Source: Phycisphaerales bacterium
Lineage (GTDB): Bacteria; Planctomycetota; Phycisphaerae; Phycisphaerales; UBA1924
Direction: 5' to 3'
Length of the DNA: 64,000 nucleotides
NCBI GenBank assembly: GCA_022843045.1
Contig: JALHOJ010000006.1
Coordinates: 17,936-81,935, forward strand
In this document: piece after piece, positions 35,123 through 44,048 of the stretch
How positions within the stretch are numbered: the stretch's first letter is position 1
Layout of the letters: each line of letters opens with the position of its first letter
Program-made: the position numbers and the translations under genes
Notes under the pieces: model-generated
The model's database searches: none
Told to the model about the DNA's origin: nothing
Seen by the model: only the letters and a program-made list of their open reading frames with translations

Positions 35123-35220
35123 ACGCGATCACTCACGCACATGCGCCACACCACGGCACGCCCGCTCACTCCTTCCGCTTTGCGGCTTCCAATCAGCGTG
35201 CTTGCGTGCGTTCTTCTTCC

Positions 35221-38200
35221 TCACTTCTTCCACTCTGGCAACCGCCCAGGCGTCCAAGGCACCTTCTTCCCTTCCAGCTTGCCTTCGAGGCCTTCAAGGT
35301 CCGCCACCAGCGTCTTCGCGTCCGCCAGCACCTTCTCAAACCGCTCGCTCGCGATGTCGAACTGCTCGCGCTGCGTCTTAGTCGGCGGCTGCGTGCTGTT
35401 GAGCGTGCTGTACATCGCGTTGCCGATGCGTTCGCGGATGCTCGGCGCCTGCGCCACCGCGCGGTCCGCGAGCGTGCCATCCCCGCCCAGCGCCCGCTGG
35501 ATCTCGCCATGCCGCGTGCGCAGCGCCTCAAGGTCCGCCGACGCTGCAGGATCAACGCCGGGCGTCTGCATGATGCCCTTGCGAAGGTGCGCGAGGCGAT
35601 TGGAAACCTCGCCCAGCACACTGGCCACCCCCTCAACCGCGCGTTGAAGGTCGCCAAGCCTGCGCTCAAACTCAAACTTTTCGCTGCGAGCCGGCCCCTT
35701 CGCCGCCAGCGTCGCCGCGTCAAGATCGCGGACCTCAAACGACACCGGTGCGTCCAGCATCGTCGTCACGCCATCCACGATCTTCGCCAGTTGCACGCTG
35801 TACGTCCCAGGTGGCACCAGCGGCCCGTCCTGATCCGTCTCCCACGGATCAAGCTGCCGGCTCGACAACTGAATCGGCGTCGTGAGCGGCAGCCGCAGGT
35901 TCCACGCCATCCGCTGCATCCCCGCCTCGCGCGACGCATCAAGCTGCCGCAGCACGTTGCCCGCGGCATCCCGCACGATCATCACCACCTTCGGCGCCTG
36001 CTCGTTGGCCTCAGCCTGCAGGTCCTCGATCGTCGCGTGCTTCCAATCCTCCTTCTTCTCCGCCTCCTCGCGCTGCTCCTTGCGGGTCTTGATCTTCTCC
36101 TTCAGGTGGTACGTGATGATCGCCCCAAAAGGCGGATTGGGCGCGGCGTAGAAGTCCGCGCCCGACCACCCGCGACCGTCCGTGCCCCCAAGCCGCGCCC
36201 GCGGCACGTACGACAGTGCCGTGCGAACTGGGAAGATGTGCGCATCCTTTGCAAAGATCTCGCTGCTCGCGGTGCGAAGGGGCGTGTAGTCATCCAGGAT
36301 GTAGAACCCGCGACCGAACGTCGCGACCACAAGGTCATTCTCGCGCCGCTGAATCTCCAAATCCCGGCAGTCAATCGTCGGAATCCCCGACACTTTGAAC
36401 CAGTTCGTCCCCCCGTTCACGCTGAAGTGCACGCCAAACTCCGTGCCCACAAACAGCAGGTTCGGATTCACGTGATCCTCGACGATGCTGTACGCCGTGC
36501 CAAACTCGGGCAAGTCGCCCGCGATGCTCGTCCACGTCAGCCCCTTGTCGTCGCTGCGTAGCACATAGGGCTTGTAATCGCCAAACTTGTGGTTGTCGAC
36601 CGTCGCATACACGCGACCTTCCGCGTGCCGACTCGCCTCCACATCGCTGATGAGCGTGAGTTGCTTCCCATCCACCGTCGCAACTTCCGCGATCCCCGGC
36701 AAGCTCTCCACCTTCCGCCACGTCGCCCCGCCGTCTTCGGTGATGTTGATGAGCCCGTCATCCGTGCCGACGTAAATCAGCCCTTCCTTCATGGGCGACT
36801 CAGACAAACTCACGCCGCTGCCATAGATGCTCGTGCTGCGATGCTTCGCGATCGCATCGGGCTTCTGAATCACGCCCAGCACCTTCAGTTCGTTGCGATC
36901 AATCCCGCGCGTGAGATCCTCGCTTACTCGCGTCCAAGAATCCCCGCGATCATCGCTCTTGAACAGGAAGTTCCCCGCGTAGTACAAGCGCGTGTTGCTG
37001 TGCGGGCTGATGATCAGGGCCGCATCCCAATTGAACACAAACGGCTTGTCGTCGCGATTCTCAATCGGGCGAATATCCACCTGCTCGCCGCTCTTGCGGT
37101 CAAACCGGACAAGCCCGCCATCCTGCCACTGGCTGTACACGATGTTGGGAACTTCCGGATCCACCGCCGGCTCAAACCCGTCGCCGCCGACGGTCACGAA
37201 CCAGTCTTCGTTCGTGATCCCCGCCATGTCCGTGGTGCGAGACGGTCCGCCATGCGTGTTGTTGTCCTGCGTGCCGCCATACACGAAGTAGAACGGCTCG
37301 GAGTTGTCCACCGCGACGCGATAGTACTGCTTGATGGGCAGATTCGGGAAGAACCGCCAGTTGGTGCGATCCCACGTCTCGTACACGCCCCCGTCGTTGC
37401 CACCCAGCAGGTGATCCGTGTTGTCGGGGTTGATCACCAGCGCGTGCCAGTCCACGTGCACGTTCTTGTGCTCGACGCGCTTCATCGTCTTCCCGCCGTC
37501 ATCGCTGACCTGCAGGAAAACGTCCATCGAATAGAACCGATCCACATTCTTCGGATCCGCGACCAGTTCCTGGTAATACTGCGGACTGCTCGACAAGTAC
37601 CCGCTGCGCTTCTCCCACGACTCGCCGCGATCCTTCGAGCGATACACGCCGCTCTTGTCGCCCTGCGCCTCGACGATCGCGTACACCGTGTCCGGGTCCG
37701 CCGGGCTGATCGCCAGTCCGATCCTGCCGATGTCGCCCGTGGGCATGCCGCTCGTCAGCTTCCGCCAAGTCTTGCCGCCATCCACGCTCTTGTGCAGCCC
37801 GCCATTGGGCCCACCGTTGATGAGCGTCCACACATGTCGCCGCCGCTGATACGCCGTCGCGTACATCACATCCGGATCGCGCGGATCCAGATGCACCTCG
37901 CTCACGCCCGTCTGCTCGCCCAGATCGAGAATCTTCTCCCAGGTCTTGCCCCCATCGCTGGTCTTGTACAGCCCGCGATCCCCGCCATCGCTCCACAGGG
38001 GCCCGAACGCCGCGACATACACCACATCGCTGTTGCGCGGATCAACCCGGATCATCCCGATGCTGCCCGCGTTCTTGAGTCCCACGTTCGTGAAACTCTT
38101 TCCCGCGTCCCGCGACACATACACCCCATCGCCCCACGCCACGCTTCGCTGGCTGTTGTTTTCGCCCGTCCCCACCCAAATCACATTGTCGTTGTGGGGA

Positions 38201-38610
38201 TCGATCGTCACGCACCCGATCGAGTAGCTCCCGTACGAATCAAAGATCGGCGCAAACGTCACGCCCGCATTGGTCGTCTTCCACAGGCCCCCGCTCGCCA
38301 CCGCGACATACCACTCGCTGCGATTGCGAGGGTTGACCGCGATGTCGCTCACGCGACCCGACATCTGCGCCGCCCCGATCCCCCCGCGCGCCTTGAGCGC
38401 TGCAAACTTCGCCGTCGTCAGCTTGGTCGGATCCTCCGGCTCGTCCTTCTTCTTTTCTTCAGGCTTGTCCGTGCCCTGAGGCGAATCTGGCCCCTGCCCA
38501 GGCTTGAACCGCTCGCCCTGCTTGTGATGGCGATGCTGCGCGAGCGCTGGAGCCGTCGAGAAGATCAGCGACAAAAACAGAACCAGAGAGGAGTTGACGA
38601 CCTTAGCCAT
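35221..38610 (-). CDS. Large secreted BNR/VPS10-like beta-propeller protein
   Basis: 1129 residues. A signal peptide (SSLVLFLSLIFSTAPALAQ) is followed by a His/Lys/Pro-rich linker and by many BNR/Asp-box repeats of the form SxDxGxTW (VSRDAGKSFTNVG; TSDGGKTWEKI; SVDGGKTWRKL; SKDRGESWEKR; SEDGGATWRKV; SDDKGLTWTSI), spanning about 60-780 in a sortilin/VPS10 arrangement. A beta-sandwich part (DAAGNVLRQLDASREAGMQR) and a helical C-terminal end follow. Relatives of about 1000-1100 residues occur in Bacteroidetes, planctomycetes and others as 'VPS10 domain' or 'glycosyl hydrolase' proteins; enzymatic activity is unproven. Its start is 18 bp after the HIRAN gene on the same strand. Confidence 0.85.
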   Translation of the reverse strand: MAKVVNSSLVLFLSLIFSTAPALAQHRHHKQGERFKPGQGPDSPQGTDKPEEKKKDEPEDPTKLTTAKFAALKARGGIGAAQMSGRVSDIAVNPRNRSEWYVAVASGGLWKTTNAGVTFAPIFDSYGSYSIGCVTIDPHNDNVIWVGTGENNSQRSVAWGDGVYVSRDAGKSFTNVGLKNAGSIGMIRVDPRNSDVVYVAAFGPLWSDGGDRGLYKTSDGGKTWEKILDLGEQTGVSEVHLDPRDPDVMYATAYQRRRHVWTLINGGPNGGLHKSVDGGKTWRKLTSGMPTGDIGRIGLAISPADPDTVYAIVEAQGDKSGVYRSKDRGESWEKRSGYLSSSPQYYQELVADPKNVDRFYSMDVFLQVSDDGGKTMKRVEHKNVHVDWHALVINPDNTDHLLGGNDGGVYETWDRTNWRFFPNLPIKQYYRVAVDNSEPFYFVYGGTQDNNTHGGPSRTTDMAGITNEDWFVTVGGDGFEPAVDPEVPNIVYSQWQDGGLVRFDRKSGEQVDIRPIENRDDKPFVFNWDAALIISPHSNTRLYYAGNFLFKSDDRGDSWTRVSEDLTRGIDRNELKVLGVIQKPDAIAKHRSTSIYGSGVSLSESPMKEGLIYVGTDDGLINITEDGGATWRKVESLPGIAEVATVDGKQLTLISDVEASRHAEGRVYATVDNHKFGDYKPYVLRSDDKGLTWTSIAGDLPEFGTAYSIVEDHVNPNLLFVGTEFGVHFSVNGGTNWFKVSGIPTIDCRDLEIQRRENDLVVATFGRGFYILDDYTPLRTASSEIFAKDAHIFPVRTALSYVPRARLGGTDGRGWSGADFYAAPNPPFGAIITYHLKEKIKTRKEQREEAEKKEDWKHATIEDLQAEANEQAPKVVMIVRDAAGNVLRQLDASREAGMQRMAWNLRLPLTTPIQLSSRQLDPWETDQDGPLVPPGTYSVQLAKIVDGVTTMLDAPVSFEVRDLDAATLAAKGPARSEKFEFERRLGDLQRAVEGVASVLGEVSNRLAHLRKGIMQTPGVDPAASADLEALRTRHGEIQRALGGDGTLADRAVAQAPSIRERIGNAMYSTLNSTQPPTKTQREQFDIASERFEKVLADAKTLVADLEGLEGKLEGKKVPWTPGRLPEWKK

Positions 38611-38628
38611 AGTCCCGAGGGTAGACGA

Positions 38629-39534
38629 TTACACGAGACGCAAGAGGCCGAGGCACGAGGGAATTCCAGCGGCTACCAGAATCATGGACAAACAGCCAGC
38701 CTTGTCCTGGCGCTCTGCCGTCGTACTGCGTCGAATGGAATAAGCGGGATCACGTGAATAGCCCTCGGAAGGCAAAACGCTGTGCTCAACACTTGCGTCT
38801 CTTGAATAGAACTCGGCGATCAGAAGAGGAACCATCACGCCGTCCTTCGCGATGTGGAGCTTGCGAACCATCGCTCGGTATCGCGAGTTGTCATCGAGGA
38901 GTTGCGCAACGTCCTCAGCGTCTTCGTCGGGTAGGTATCCGATCTGCGATCCATCGCCAAGAAGAACCGCAACGGCGTGACTGCTGAACTTGTTTCCGAT
39001 ATCGCGACGAAGGTACACAAACTGACCCACCGCCATTCGTGTTCGAACAATGCTCTCGCGTCCCTCGTACCGCACTCCCATGACTGGGACGTCCAGTATC
39101 AGTGCAGGCTCGTTGACCGAGTCGCGCCGAGCCAGTTCTTCTCTGCGAGCAAGATCCTGAGTTTTCTGTGACAGATCGGCTTGGATCTTCTCGGCTCGGA
39201 TCTTCTCCCGTTCTGCCGCCTTCTGCTCCTTGCGACGAAAGCCAGCGATCGCGGAGTCTTCAGCAGGCAACACAGATCGAATGGTGGTAAAGAGAAAGTC
39301 CTTCTCGTTCTCCGTCACGACACCGTCACGGACGATATCAAGAACGACTGCGCGGAGCTTCTTGATTGCCTCGCTGTCGGTATCGTTGGTGGTTGATGCC
39401 CAACTTTGCAGCCATGAGACCTCCTCGGCGGAAATCTGACCGTCTGACGTGATTCCGCGCAGCAGAATAACAAGGTCCAAAGCGTCGCCCGATGGATCAA
39501 GTCTCTTGGTACTCTTTGGTCGATTGGCTGGCAT
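38629..39534 (-). CDS. HIRAN-domain protein with TerB-like N-terminal domain
   Basis: 301 residues. The N-terminal 20-95 segment (DALDLVILLRGITSDGQISA, then LDIVRDGVVTENEKDFL) has the paired acidic loops of TerB-like or related helical domains. A charged coiled coil (RRKEQKAAEREKIRAEKIQ) follows. Residues about 165-235 form a HIRAN domain (VMGVRYEGRESIVRTRMAVG, GQFVYLRRDIGNKF, HAVAVLLGDGSQIGYLPDED), a module that binds DNA ends in Rad5/HLTF and occurs alone in bacteria. A short hydrophobic C-terminus ends the chain. The ATG at 39534 has AAGGGG upstream. It lies 52 bp downstream of a phosphatase gene. A DNA-related role is an inference. Confidence 0.72.
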   Translation of the reverse strand: MPANRPKSTKRLDPSGDALDLVILLRGITSDGQISAEEVSWLQSWASTTNDTDSEAIKKLRAVVLDIVRDGVVTENEKDFLFTTIRSVLPAEDSAIAGFRRKEQKAAEREKIRAEKIQADLSQKTQDLARREELARRDSVNEPALILDVPVMGVRYEGRESIVRTRMAVGQFVYLRRDIGNKFSSHAVAVLLGDGSQIGYLPDEDAEDVAQLLDDNSRYRAMVRKLHIAKDGVMVPLLIAEFYSRDASVEHSVLPSEGYSRDPAYSIRRSTTAERQDKAGCLSMILVAAGIPSCLGLLRLV

Positions 39535-39586
39535 TGAGGAGTCCCCTTTGTGCGCACGCACCGTAGGGCTCCTGTTGCGACACTCC

Positions 39587-40864
39587 CTACGCCGCCAACC
39601 GCTGCTCCATTGCCCGCCGCTGCGCCGTGATCGCCAGAACCGTGATGTCATCCGCCTGGTGCAGACTTCCAGACTGCTCGTCCAGCATCACCTCAAGCTG
39701 CCCCATGCACGTCGTCGCGTCCTCATGGTTCTTGAATAGCGTCGTGAGCTGCTGCACATGCGGCGGCGGCAAAACATGCCCTCCCCCGGACCCCGACCCA
39801 CCCGCCACCCGCAGCTTCGGAAACGCCGCCTCAAGCCCGTCCGTGTAGAGCAGCAGCGTCTCCCCGGGCTTCAGCACCGCCGAAACCTGATCAAAGTCCG
39901 CATCCGCAAACACGCCCAGCAGCGGTCCCTCCGTCTGCAACTCCCGCACGCCGTCCTCGCCCAGAATCATCGGCGCCGGATGCCCGGCTCCCGCGACCAC
40001 GAGTTCGCCCGTCCGGATGTTGAGCGTCCCATACAGCCCCGTCGCAAACCGCCCCGTCTGCAGCGATCCCTCGACCAACCGACGATTCAGCCGCTCGACC
40101 ACTTCCGAGGGCTCCAGCCGCAGCGGCACGCCGCTCTTGTCCACCTGACACTGATCCGCCGTGATCAGGCTGTTGGTCAGAATCATCGTGAGCAGCGCGG
40201 CAGGCACGCCATGCCCGACCGCATCCGCGAGGAAGAACGCCACCGTTTCCTCATCCAGCATCCGCACGTTGTAGATGTCCCCCGACACCGTGTTCACCGG
40301 GCGATAGAGCACGCTCATCGAGTGCCGCTCGAGTTCGGGCATCGTGCTCGCTGTAAATTCATGCTGCACGCCCGCCGCGAGATGCAGTTCCTCGTGAATC
40401 CGCTCCACTTCCGCCCGCACACCCGCCTGGCAGCGTTGAAGGATCGACACCTCACGCATCAGCCCGCTCACGAACCCCTGCCGCGAGCAGAGCGCAAACA
40501 GCATGCTGGCAATCAGCGTCGGGTCCGAGTTGATGTCCGCGACGATCACGCCCTGATTGCGCCAGGGCGTCCAACGTGCCACGTCCTCCGCAGCCACCAC
40601 GACGCCCATTCCGATGTCCTGCATCGCATCCAGCGCGCGATCAACCTCGTGCACATCCATCCCGCGCGTGACAATCATCAGCACCGCTTCATCCAGCGGA
40701 CACCGCAAGGGATCCGGCTCCGCACCGCGCAGCAGCAACTGCGCCACCGACTGCCGAAGCACCTCGGGCGCCTCCCCGGGCCACGTCGACGCGAATGCAT
40801 CGCCCAACTTCATGTCAAGAGCGGTGGGGGTCTCTGGCCCGGCTCGAAGGATCGTCGCACGCAT
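39587..40864 (-). CDS. SpoIIE-type PP2C serine phosphatase with N-terminal sensor-like region
   Basis: 425 residues. The C-terminal domain (about 185-425) is a PP2C-like phosphatase of the SpoIIE/RsbU group: SVLYRPVNTVSGDIYNVRML, FFLADAVGHGVPAALLTMIL (metal Asp), AGAGHPAPMILG, LLLYTDGLEAAFP and the closing HQADDITVLAI (metal Asp). The N-terminal half has alternating strands and helices (LDEAVLMIVTRGMDVHEVDR, WRNQGVIVADINSDP) and may be a degenerate receiver. A helical linker (CQAGVRAEVERIHEELHLAA) connects the two. It likely dephosphorylates an anti-sigma antagonist, but none is encoded here. The ATG is at 40864. Confidence 0.85.
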   Translation of the reverse strand: MRATILRAGPETPTALDMKLGDAFASTWPGEAPEVLRQSVAQLLLRGAEPDPLRCPLDEAVLMIVTRGMDVHEVDRALDAMQDIGMGVVVAAEDVARWTPWRNQGVIVADINSDPTLIASMLFALCSRQGFVSGLMREVSILQRCQAGVRAEVERIHEELHLAAGVQHEFTASTMPELERHSMSVLYRPVNTVSGDIYNVRMLDEETVAFFLADAVGHGVPAALLTMILTNSLITADQCQVDKSGVPLRLEPSEVVERLNRRLVEGSLQTGRFATGLYGTLNIRTGELVVAGAGHPAPMILGEDGVRELQTEGPLLGVFADADFDQVSAVLKPGETLLLYTDGLEAAFPKLRVAGGSGSGGGHVLPPPHVQQLTTLFKNHEDATTCMGQLEVMLDEQSGSLHQADDITVLAITAQRRAMEQRLAA

Positions 40865-41053
40865 CAAGCAGCCTCCGCGCTTCTCGCCGTTCGGACGGGT
40901 TCAAAGTCAACCCTGACGAGTACCCCTCCCACACCCGCGCCATCGGCTTGTTTTCCCCAAACCTTCATGCCCACGTCCGCAAACGCCCCACAAGCACGCG
41001 GTATCGGCCATTACAGGACATCCAACCCCACCCACACCCCGAAGGCACGTTCA

Positions 41054-42016
41054 ATGCCCACCGCCATTCCAGTCCCCGTGCAACCCAACTGGATGACCAT
41101 CGCCCTCCGCCTCGCTGGCGTCTACAACCTGCTCTGGGGAGCGTGGGCCATCCTCTTCCCCAACCACTTCTGGTCCTTGCTCGACATGCAGCAGCCAAAT
41201 TACCCATTCCTGTGGCAATGCATCGGCATGATCGTTGGCGTCTACGGCGTCGGCTACTGGGTCGCCGCGACCGACGTCGCCCGTCACTGGCCCATCGTGC
41301 TCGTGGGCCTGCTGGGCAAGATCTTCGGCCCCATCGGCTTCATCGACGCCCACTTCGTCCGCGACCTCGTCCCCCTGCGCTTCGGCGTCACGCTTCTGAC
41401 CAACGACCTGGTCTGGTGGGTTCCCTTCGCCCTCATGCTCCGCCACGCGTACCGCGTGAACGAACGTCACCGAGCCGCGTCGCTGCTGGAAACCGCTCCG
41501 ACGCAGTCCGCAAGCCTCACCGCCGCGCTGGATCTGGCGAAGACCAACGCCGGCGTATCTCTTCGTGACCTGTCGAACCAGCGTCCGGTCCTGGTCGTCT
41601 TCCTCAGGCACCTGGGCTGCACCTTCTGCCGCGAAGCCCTCGCAGACCTGCGCGATCGCCGAGCCGAGATCGAACGCACCGCGACCATCTGCCTCGTCCA
41701 CATGACCGACGAGGCCCGCGCCGCCGACTTCTTCGCCAAGTACAACCTCGCCGACGTCCCGCGAGTCAGCGACCCAGACAAGCGCTTGTATGCCGCCCTC
41801 GAACTGCAACGCGGCACCCTCTCGCAACTCTTCGGCCCACGCCTCTGGCTCCGCGGCTTCGTCGCCGGCGTGCTAGGCCGCCACTTCGTCGGTCCCCTCC
41901 AAGGCGACGGCTTCCAGATGCCCGGCGCATTCCTCATCCACAACGCCCGCCTCGTCCGCGCCTTCCGCCACCAGGACGCCGCCGACCGCCCCGACTACTG
42001 CGCACTCACGGCCTAA
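41054..42016 (+). CDS. Membrane-anchored thioredoxin-fold protein (SelL/PRXL2-like redoxin fused to four membrane helices)
   Basis: 320 residues. The N-terminal 140 residues hold four hydrophobic segments (IALRLAGVYNLLWGAWAILF; CIGMIVGVYGVGYWVAA; PIVLVGLLGKIFGPIGFI; LLTNDLVWWVPFALML). A redoxin domain follows (about 165-320) with VVFLRHLGCTFCREALADLR, giving a CxxC redox pair. This resembles the AhpC/TSA-type 'peroxiredoxin-like' family that includes selenoprotein L. Topology suggests that the redoxin faces the cytoplasm. The next gene, 36 bp on, is a second peroxiredoxin. The ATG at 41054 lacks a strong Shine-Dalgarno; an in-frame ATG at 40967 would add 29 residues. Confidence 0.78.
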   Translation: MPTAIPVPVQPNWMTIALRLAGVYNLLWGAWAILFPNHFWSLLDMQQPNYPFLWQCIGMIVGVYGVGYWVAATDVARHWPIVLVGLLGKIFGPIGFIDAHFVRDLVPLRFGVTLLTNDLVWWVPFALMLRHAYRVNERHRAASLLETAPTQSASLTAALDLAKTNAGVSLRDLSNQRPVLVVFLRHLGCTFCREALADLRDRRAEIERTATICLVHMTDEARAADFFAKYNLADVPRVSDPDKRLYAALELQRGTLSQLFGPRLWLRGFVAGVLGRHFVGPLQGDGFQMPGAFLIHNARLVRAFRHQDAADRPDYCALTA

Positions 42017-42051
42017 GGACGCCTGCCGATCCGCTCGCGCTACGCTGCCCC

Positions 42052-42510
42052 ATGCTCGCCCTCGGCGCCCAAGCCCCCGACTTCACACTTCCCGACGACC
42101 AAGGCAACAACGTTTCCCTGCGAGCGCTGCTCGCGAAGGGCCCCGTCGTCCTCATGTTCTATCCCAGCGACGGCACGCCCATCTGCACCAAAGAAGCCTG
42201 CGTCGTCCGCGACCGCTTCGATGCCCTCGCCAAGTCAGGCCTCTCCGTCGTCGGCATCAGTGCGCAAGGCACCCAGAGCAAAGCCGCCTTCCGCAAGGCC
42301 CACAACCTCCGCCACATCCTGCTCGCCGACGAAGGCTCCAAGGTCGCCGCAAAGTACAAAGCCCGGGGCGTCTTCGGCCTCCCGCTCCCCTTCGGCACGT
42401 TGCGCGTGACCTACCTCGTCGCCCAGAACGGCACCATCGCCGACCGAGTGCACAACGAGTTCTCCGTGACCGCGCACGAAGCCCTGCTGACCCGCGCCGC
42501 GACCCCCTGA
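42052..42510 (+). CDS. Peroxiredoxin, BCP-like
   Basis: 152 residues. Typical AhpC/TSA start (LGAQAPDFTLPDDQGNNVSL), with the peroxidatic Cys in VLMFYPSDGTPICTKEACVV (PxxxTxxC motif kept). The second Cys (KEAC, five on) fits the BCP/PrxQ arrangement for an intramolecular disulphide. It reduces hydroperoxides in the cytoplasm. It follows the membrane redoxin closely and may be co-transcribed. It is convergent with the next gene, 9 bp apart. Confidence 0.88.
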   Translation: MLALGAQAPDFTLPDDQGNNVSLRALLAKGPVVLMFYPSDGTPICTKEACVVRDRFDALAKSGLSVVGISAQGTQSKAAFRKAHNLRHILLADEGSKVAAKYKARGVFGLPLPFGTLRVTYLVAQNGTIADRVHNEFSVTAHEALLTRAATP

Positions 42511-42519
42511 GTGCCTTCC

Positions 42520-42885
42520 TTACCTCACCCTCTCCTCGACTACCGCAATGTGGTCCACATGGATCCACGTCCGCTGCCCCTCAGTGGTGATGAGCATTCC
42601 ATTCTCATCCACATCCGCAACGCGACCCTTGACGCTCGTGATGATCGAGTCCAGCCGCCGCACGCCATTGGCATAGCTGCTCTTCCCGTTCTGCTGCAGT
42701 CGATCGGGCGTCGCGCGCGTGTGGACCTCCACCTCGCTGTCGCGAAACCGCGCCAGCCCGCCCGGCCCGCGTGACACGACGCCGCCCACCTGCGCATCCG
42801 CCGGCGCGGACGAAAGCGCGTGCATGCCCAGAATCGCCACCAGCGCACCTGCGCCGACCAACACCGCTTCATGAAGATGCTTCAT
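42520..42885 (-). CDS. Small secreted or anchored protein of unknown function
   Basis: 121 residues. An N-terminal hydrophobic stretch (AVLVGAGALVAILGMHALSS) is followed by a possible signal-peptidase site (APADAQ). The mature part (DSEVEVHTRATPDRL, then GRVADVDENGMLITTEGQ) may fold as a short beta domain like an OB or PilZ-like module, but no family is recognised. The ATG at 42885 has GGAATG upstream. It is the last of three minus-strand genes (HEAT lipoprotein, dehydrogenase, this one) spaced 49-70 bp apart. Confidence 0.6.
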   Translation of the reverse strand: MKHLHEAVLVGAGALVAILGMHALSSAPADAQVGGVVSRGPGGLARFRDSEVEVHTRATPDRLQQNGKSSYANGVRRLDSIITSVKGRVADVDENGMLITTEGQRTWIHVDHIAVVEERVR

Positions 42886-42934
42886 GTCATTCCGTACGCG
42901 ACCAGCCGCGTGCGGTTCCGGCCCCGTGCATCCC

Positions 42935-43978
42935 TCATCCCGCGACATCCACCAACACCCGCAGCGCCCGCCTTTCTCGCAGCATCGCCAGCCCCGTTGG
43001 TGCCTGTTCGAGCGACACCCGAGGCGACAGCATCGCCGAAACGTCAAACTCCCCGCGTTCCAACGCTTCCAGCCCATCCCGCAGCGGCGCGCCACCCACA
43101 AACGTGACTTCCGCCTCGCTATCCGCCGCCCAGCCCAGGCTCGCCGGCTTGCTCGCGCGAGGCCACATCGGCGCCTTTACGATCAGTTTCCCGCGAGGCC
43201 GCAGCAGCCGCTGGGCAAGTTCCATCGTCTCGCTCCGTCCCGTCGCGTCGATGACAACATCCTGATCCTGCCGCAGCCCCACCTCGCGCACGTCGCGATG
43301 CTTGATCCCCCAGCGCTCGCACAGCGCAAGCCGCTCCGCGTGCTTTCCAAGCACCCGCACCGACGCATTCAGCCGCGTCAAGTGCTGCGCGATCAGCAGC
43401 CCAATCGCCCCATCCCCCAGCACCGTCACATACGGCTTGTGCTCCACCCGCACCGCCCTCGCCACCCGCAGAGCCCCGCCCACCGTGCTCGCCAGCGTCG
43501 CCACATCATCGCTCACGCCCTTCGCAATCGCCTCCACCGCATACGCCGGCACCGTCACTCGCTCCTGCAACACCCCCGCTCGAGGCGTCACCCCAAACAC
43601 CGCCAACGCCGCGTCCCAGCACCCCAGCGCCGCCCGCTGAGCACAGTGCGACGCCAGCCCCGCCCGGCATCGCTCACACCGCGCGCACGCAATCATCGGA
43701 TGCACTGCCACCCGCGAGTTCATGAGCCGCGCCGGATCCGCCGCGCCCGCTCGCACCGGAGCCCCCGCAGCAACCACCACACCCACCCCCGAATGCCCGC
43801 ACACCCGCGGCCCAACGCTCGCAGCCAGCGCCGGAAACCCCACCGCATCATCTGGTGACAAACTCACCCGCGCAATCGCAACCGTGACTTCGCCAGGCCC
43901 AGGCGACGCAGGCGCAGCCGCATCCTCGCACGCAATCGCCCGCTGCGCCGCCGATTCACCATGAACAACCGCTCGCAC
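42935..43978 (-). CDS. MDR-family alcohol dehydrogenase-like protein lacking catalytic zinc ligands
   Basis: 347 residues. A GroES-like N-domain and a Rossmann NAD(P) domain (VTVLGDGAIGLLIAQHL) are clear. The structural-zinc loop keeps four Cys (IACARCERCRAGLASHC). The catalytic site is altered: the usual Cys-Gly-Thr-Asp is replaced by SLSPDDAVGF, and GHEGVG reads GHSGVG. Catalysis as a normal zinc alcohol dehydrogenase is doubtful; it may be a zinc-independent reductase. GTG start (MRAVVHGESAAQ). It is the middle gene of the HEAT lipoprotein, dehydrogenase, small protein run. Confidence 0.75.
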   Translation of the reverse strand: MRAVVHGESAAQRAIACEDAAAPASPGPGEVTVAIARVSLSPDDAVGFPALAASVGPRVCGHSGVGVVVAAGAPVRAGAADPARLMNSRVAVHPMIACARCERCRAGLASHCAQRAALGCWDAALAVFGVTPRAGVLQERVTVPAYAVEAIAKGVSDDVATLASTVGGALRVARAVRVEHKPYVTVLGDGAIGLLIAQHLTRLNASVRVLGKHAERLALCERWGIKHRDVREVGLRQDQDVVIDATGRSETMELAQRLLRPRGKLIVKAPMWPRASKPASLGWAADSEAEVTFVGGAPLRDGLEALERGEFDVSAMLSPRVSLEQAPTGLAMLRERRALRVLVDVAG

Positions 43979-44048
43979 ACCCTTCTATCGGGTCGCGCTC
44001 GCTGCCCAGCCCCACGCCCCGCCCGCTCCAACGACCCGCAAGCCCCGC

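Noticed and set aside
36589-38757. 722-codon plus-strand frame opposite the BNR protein
   Set aside because: Arg/His/Pro/Val-rich shadow of a real gene with clear Asp-box repeats; typical of high-GC antisense frames.
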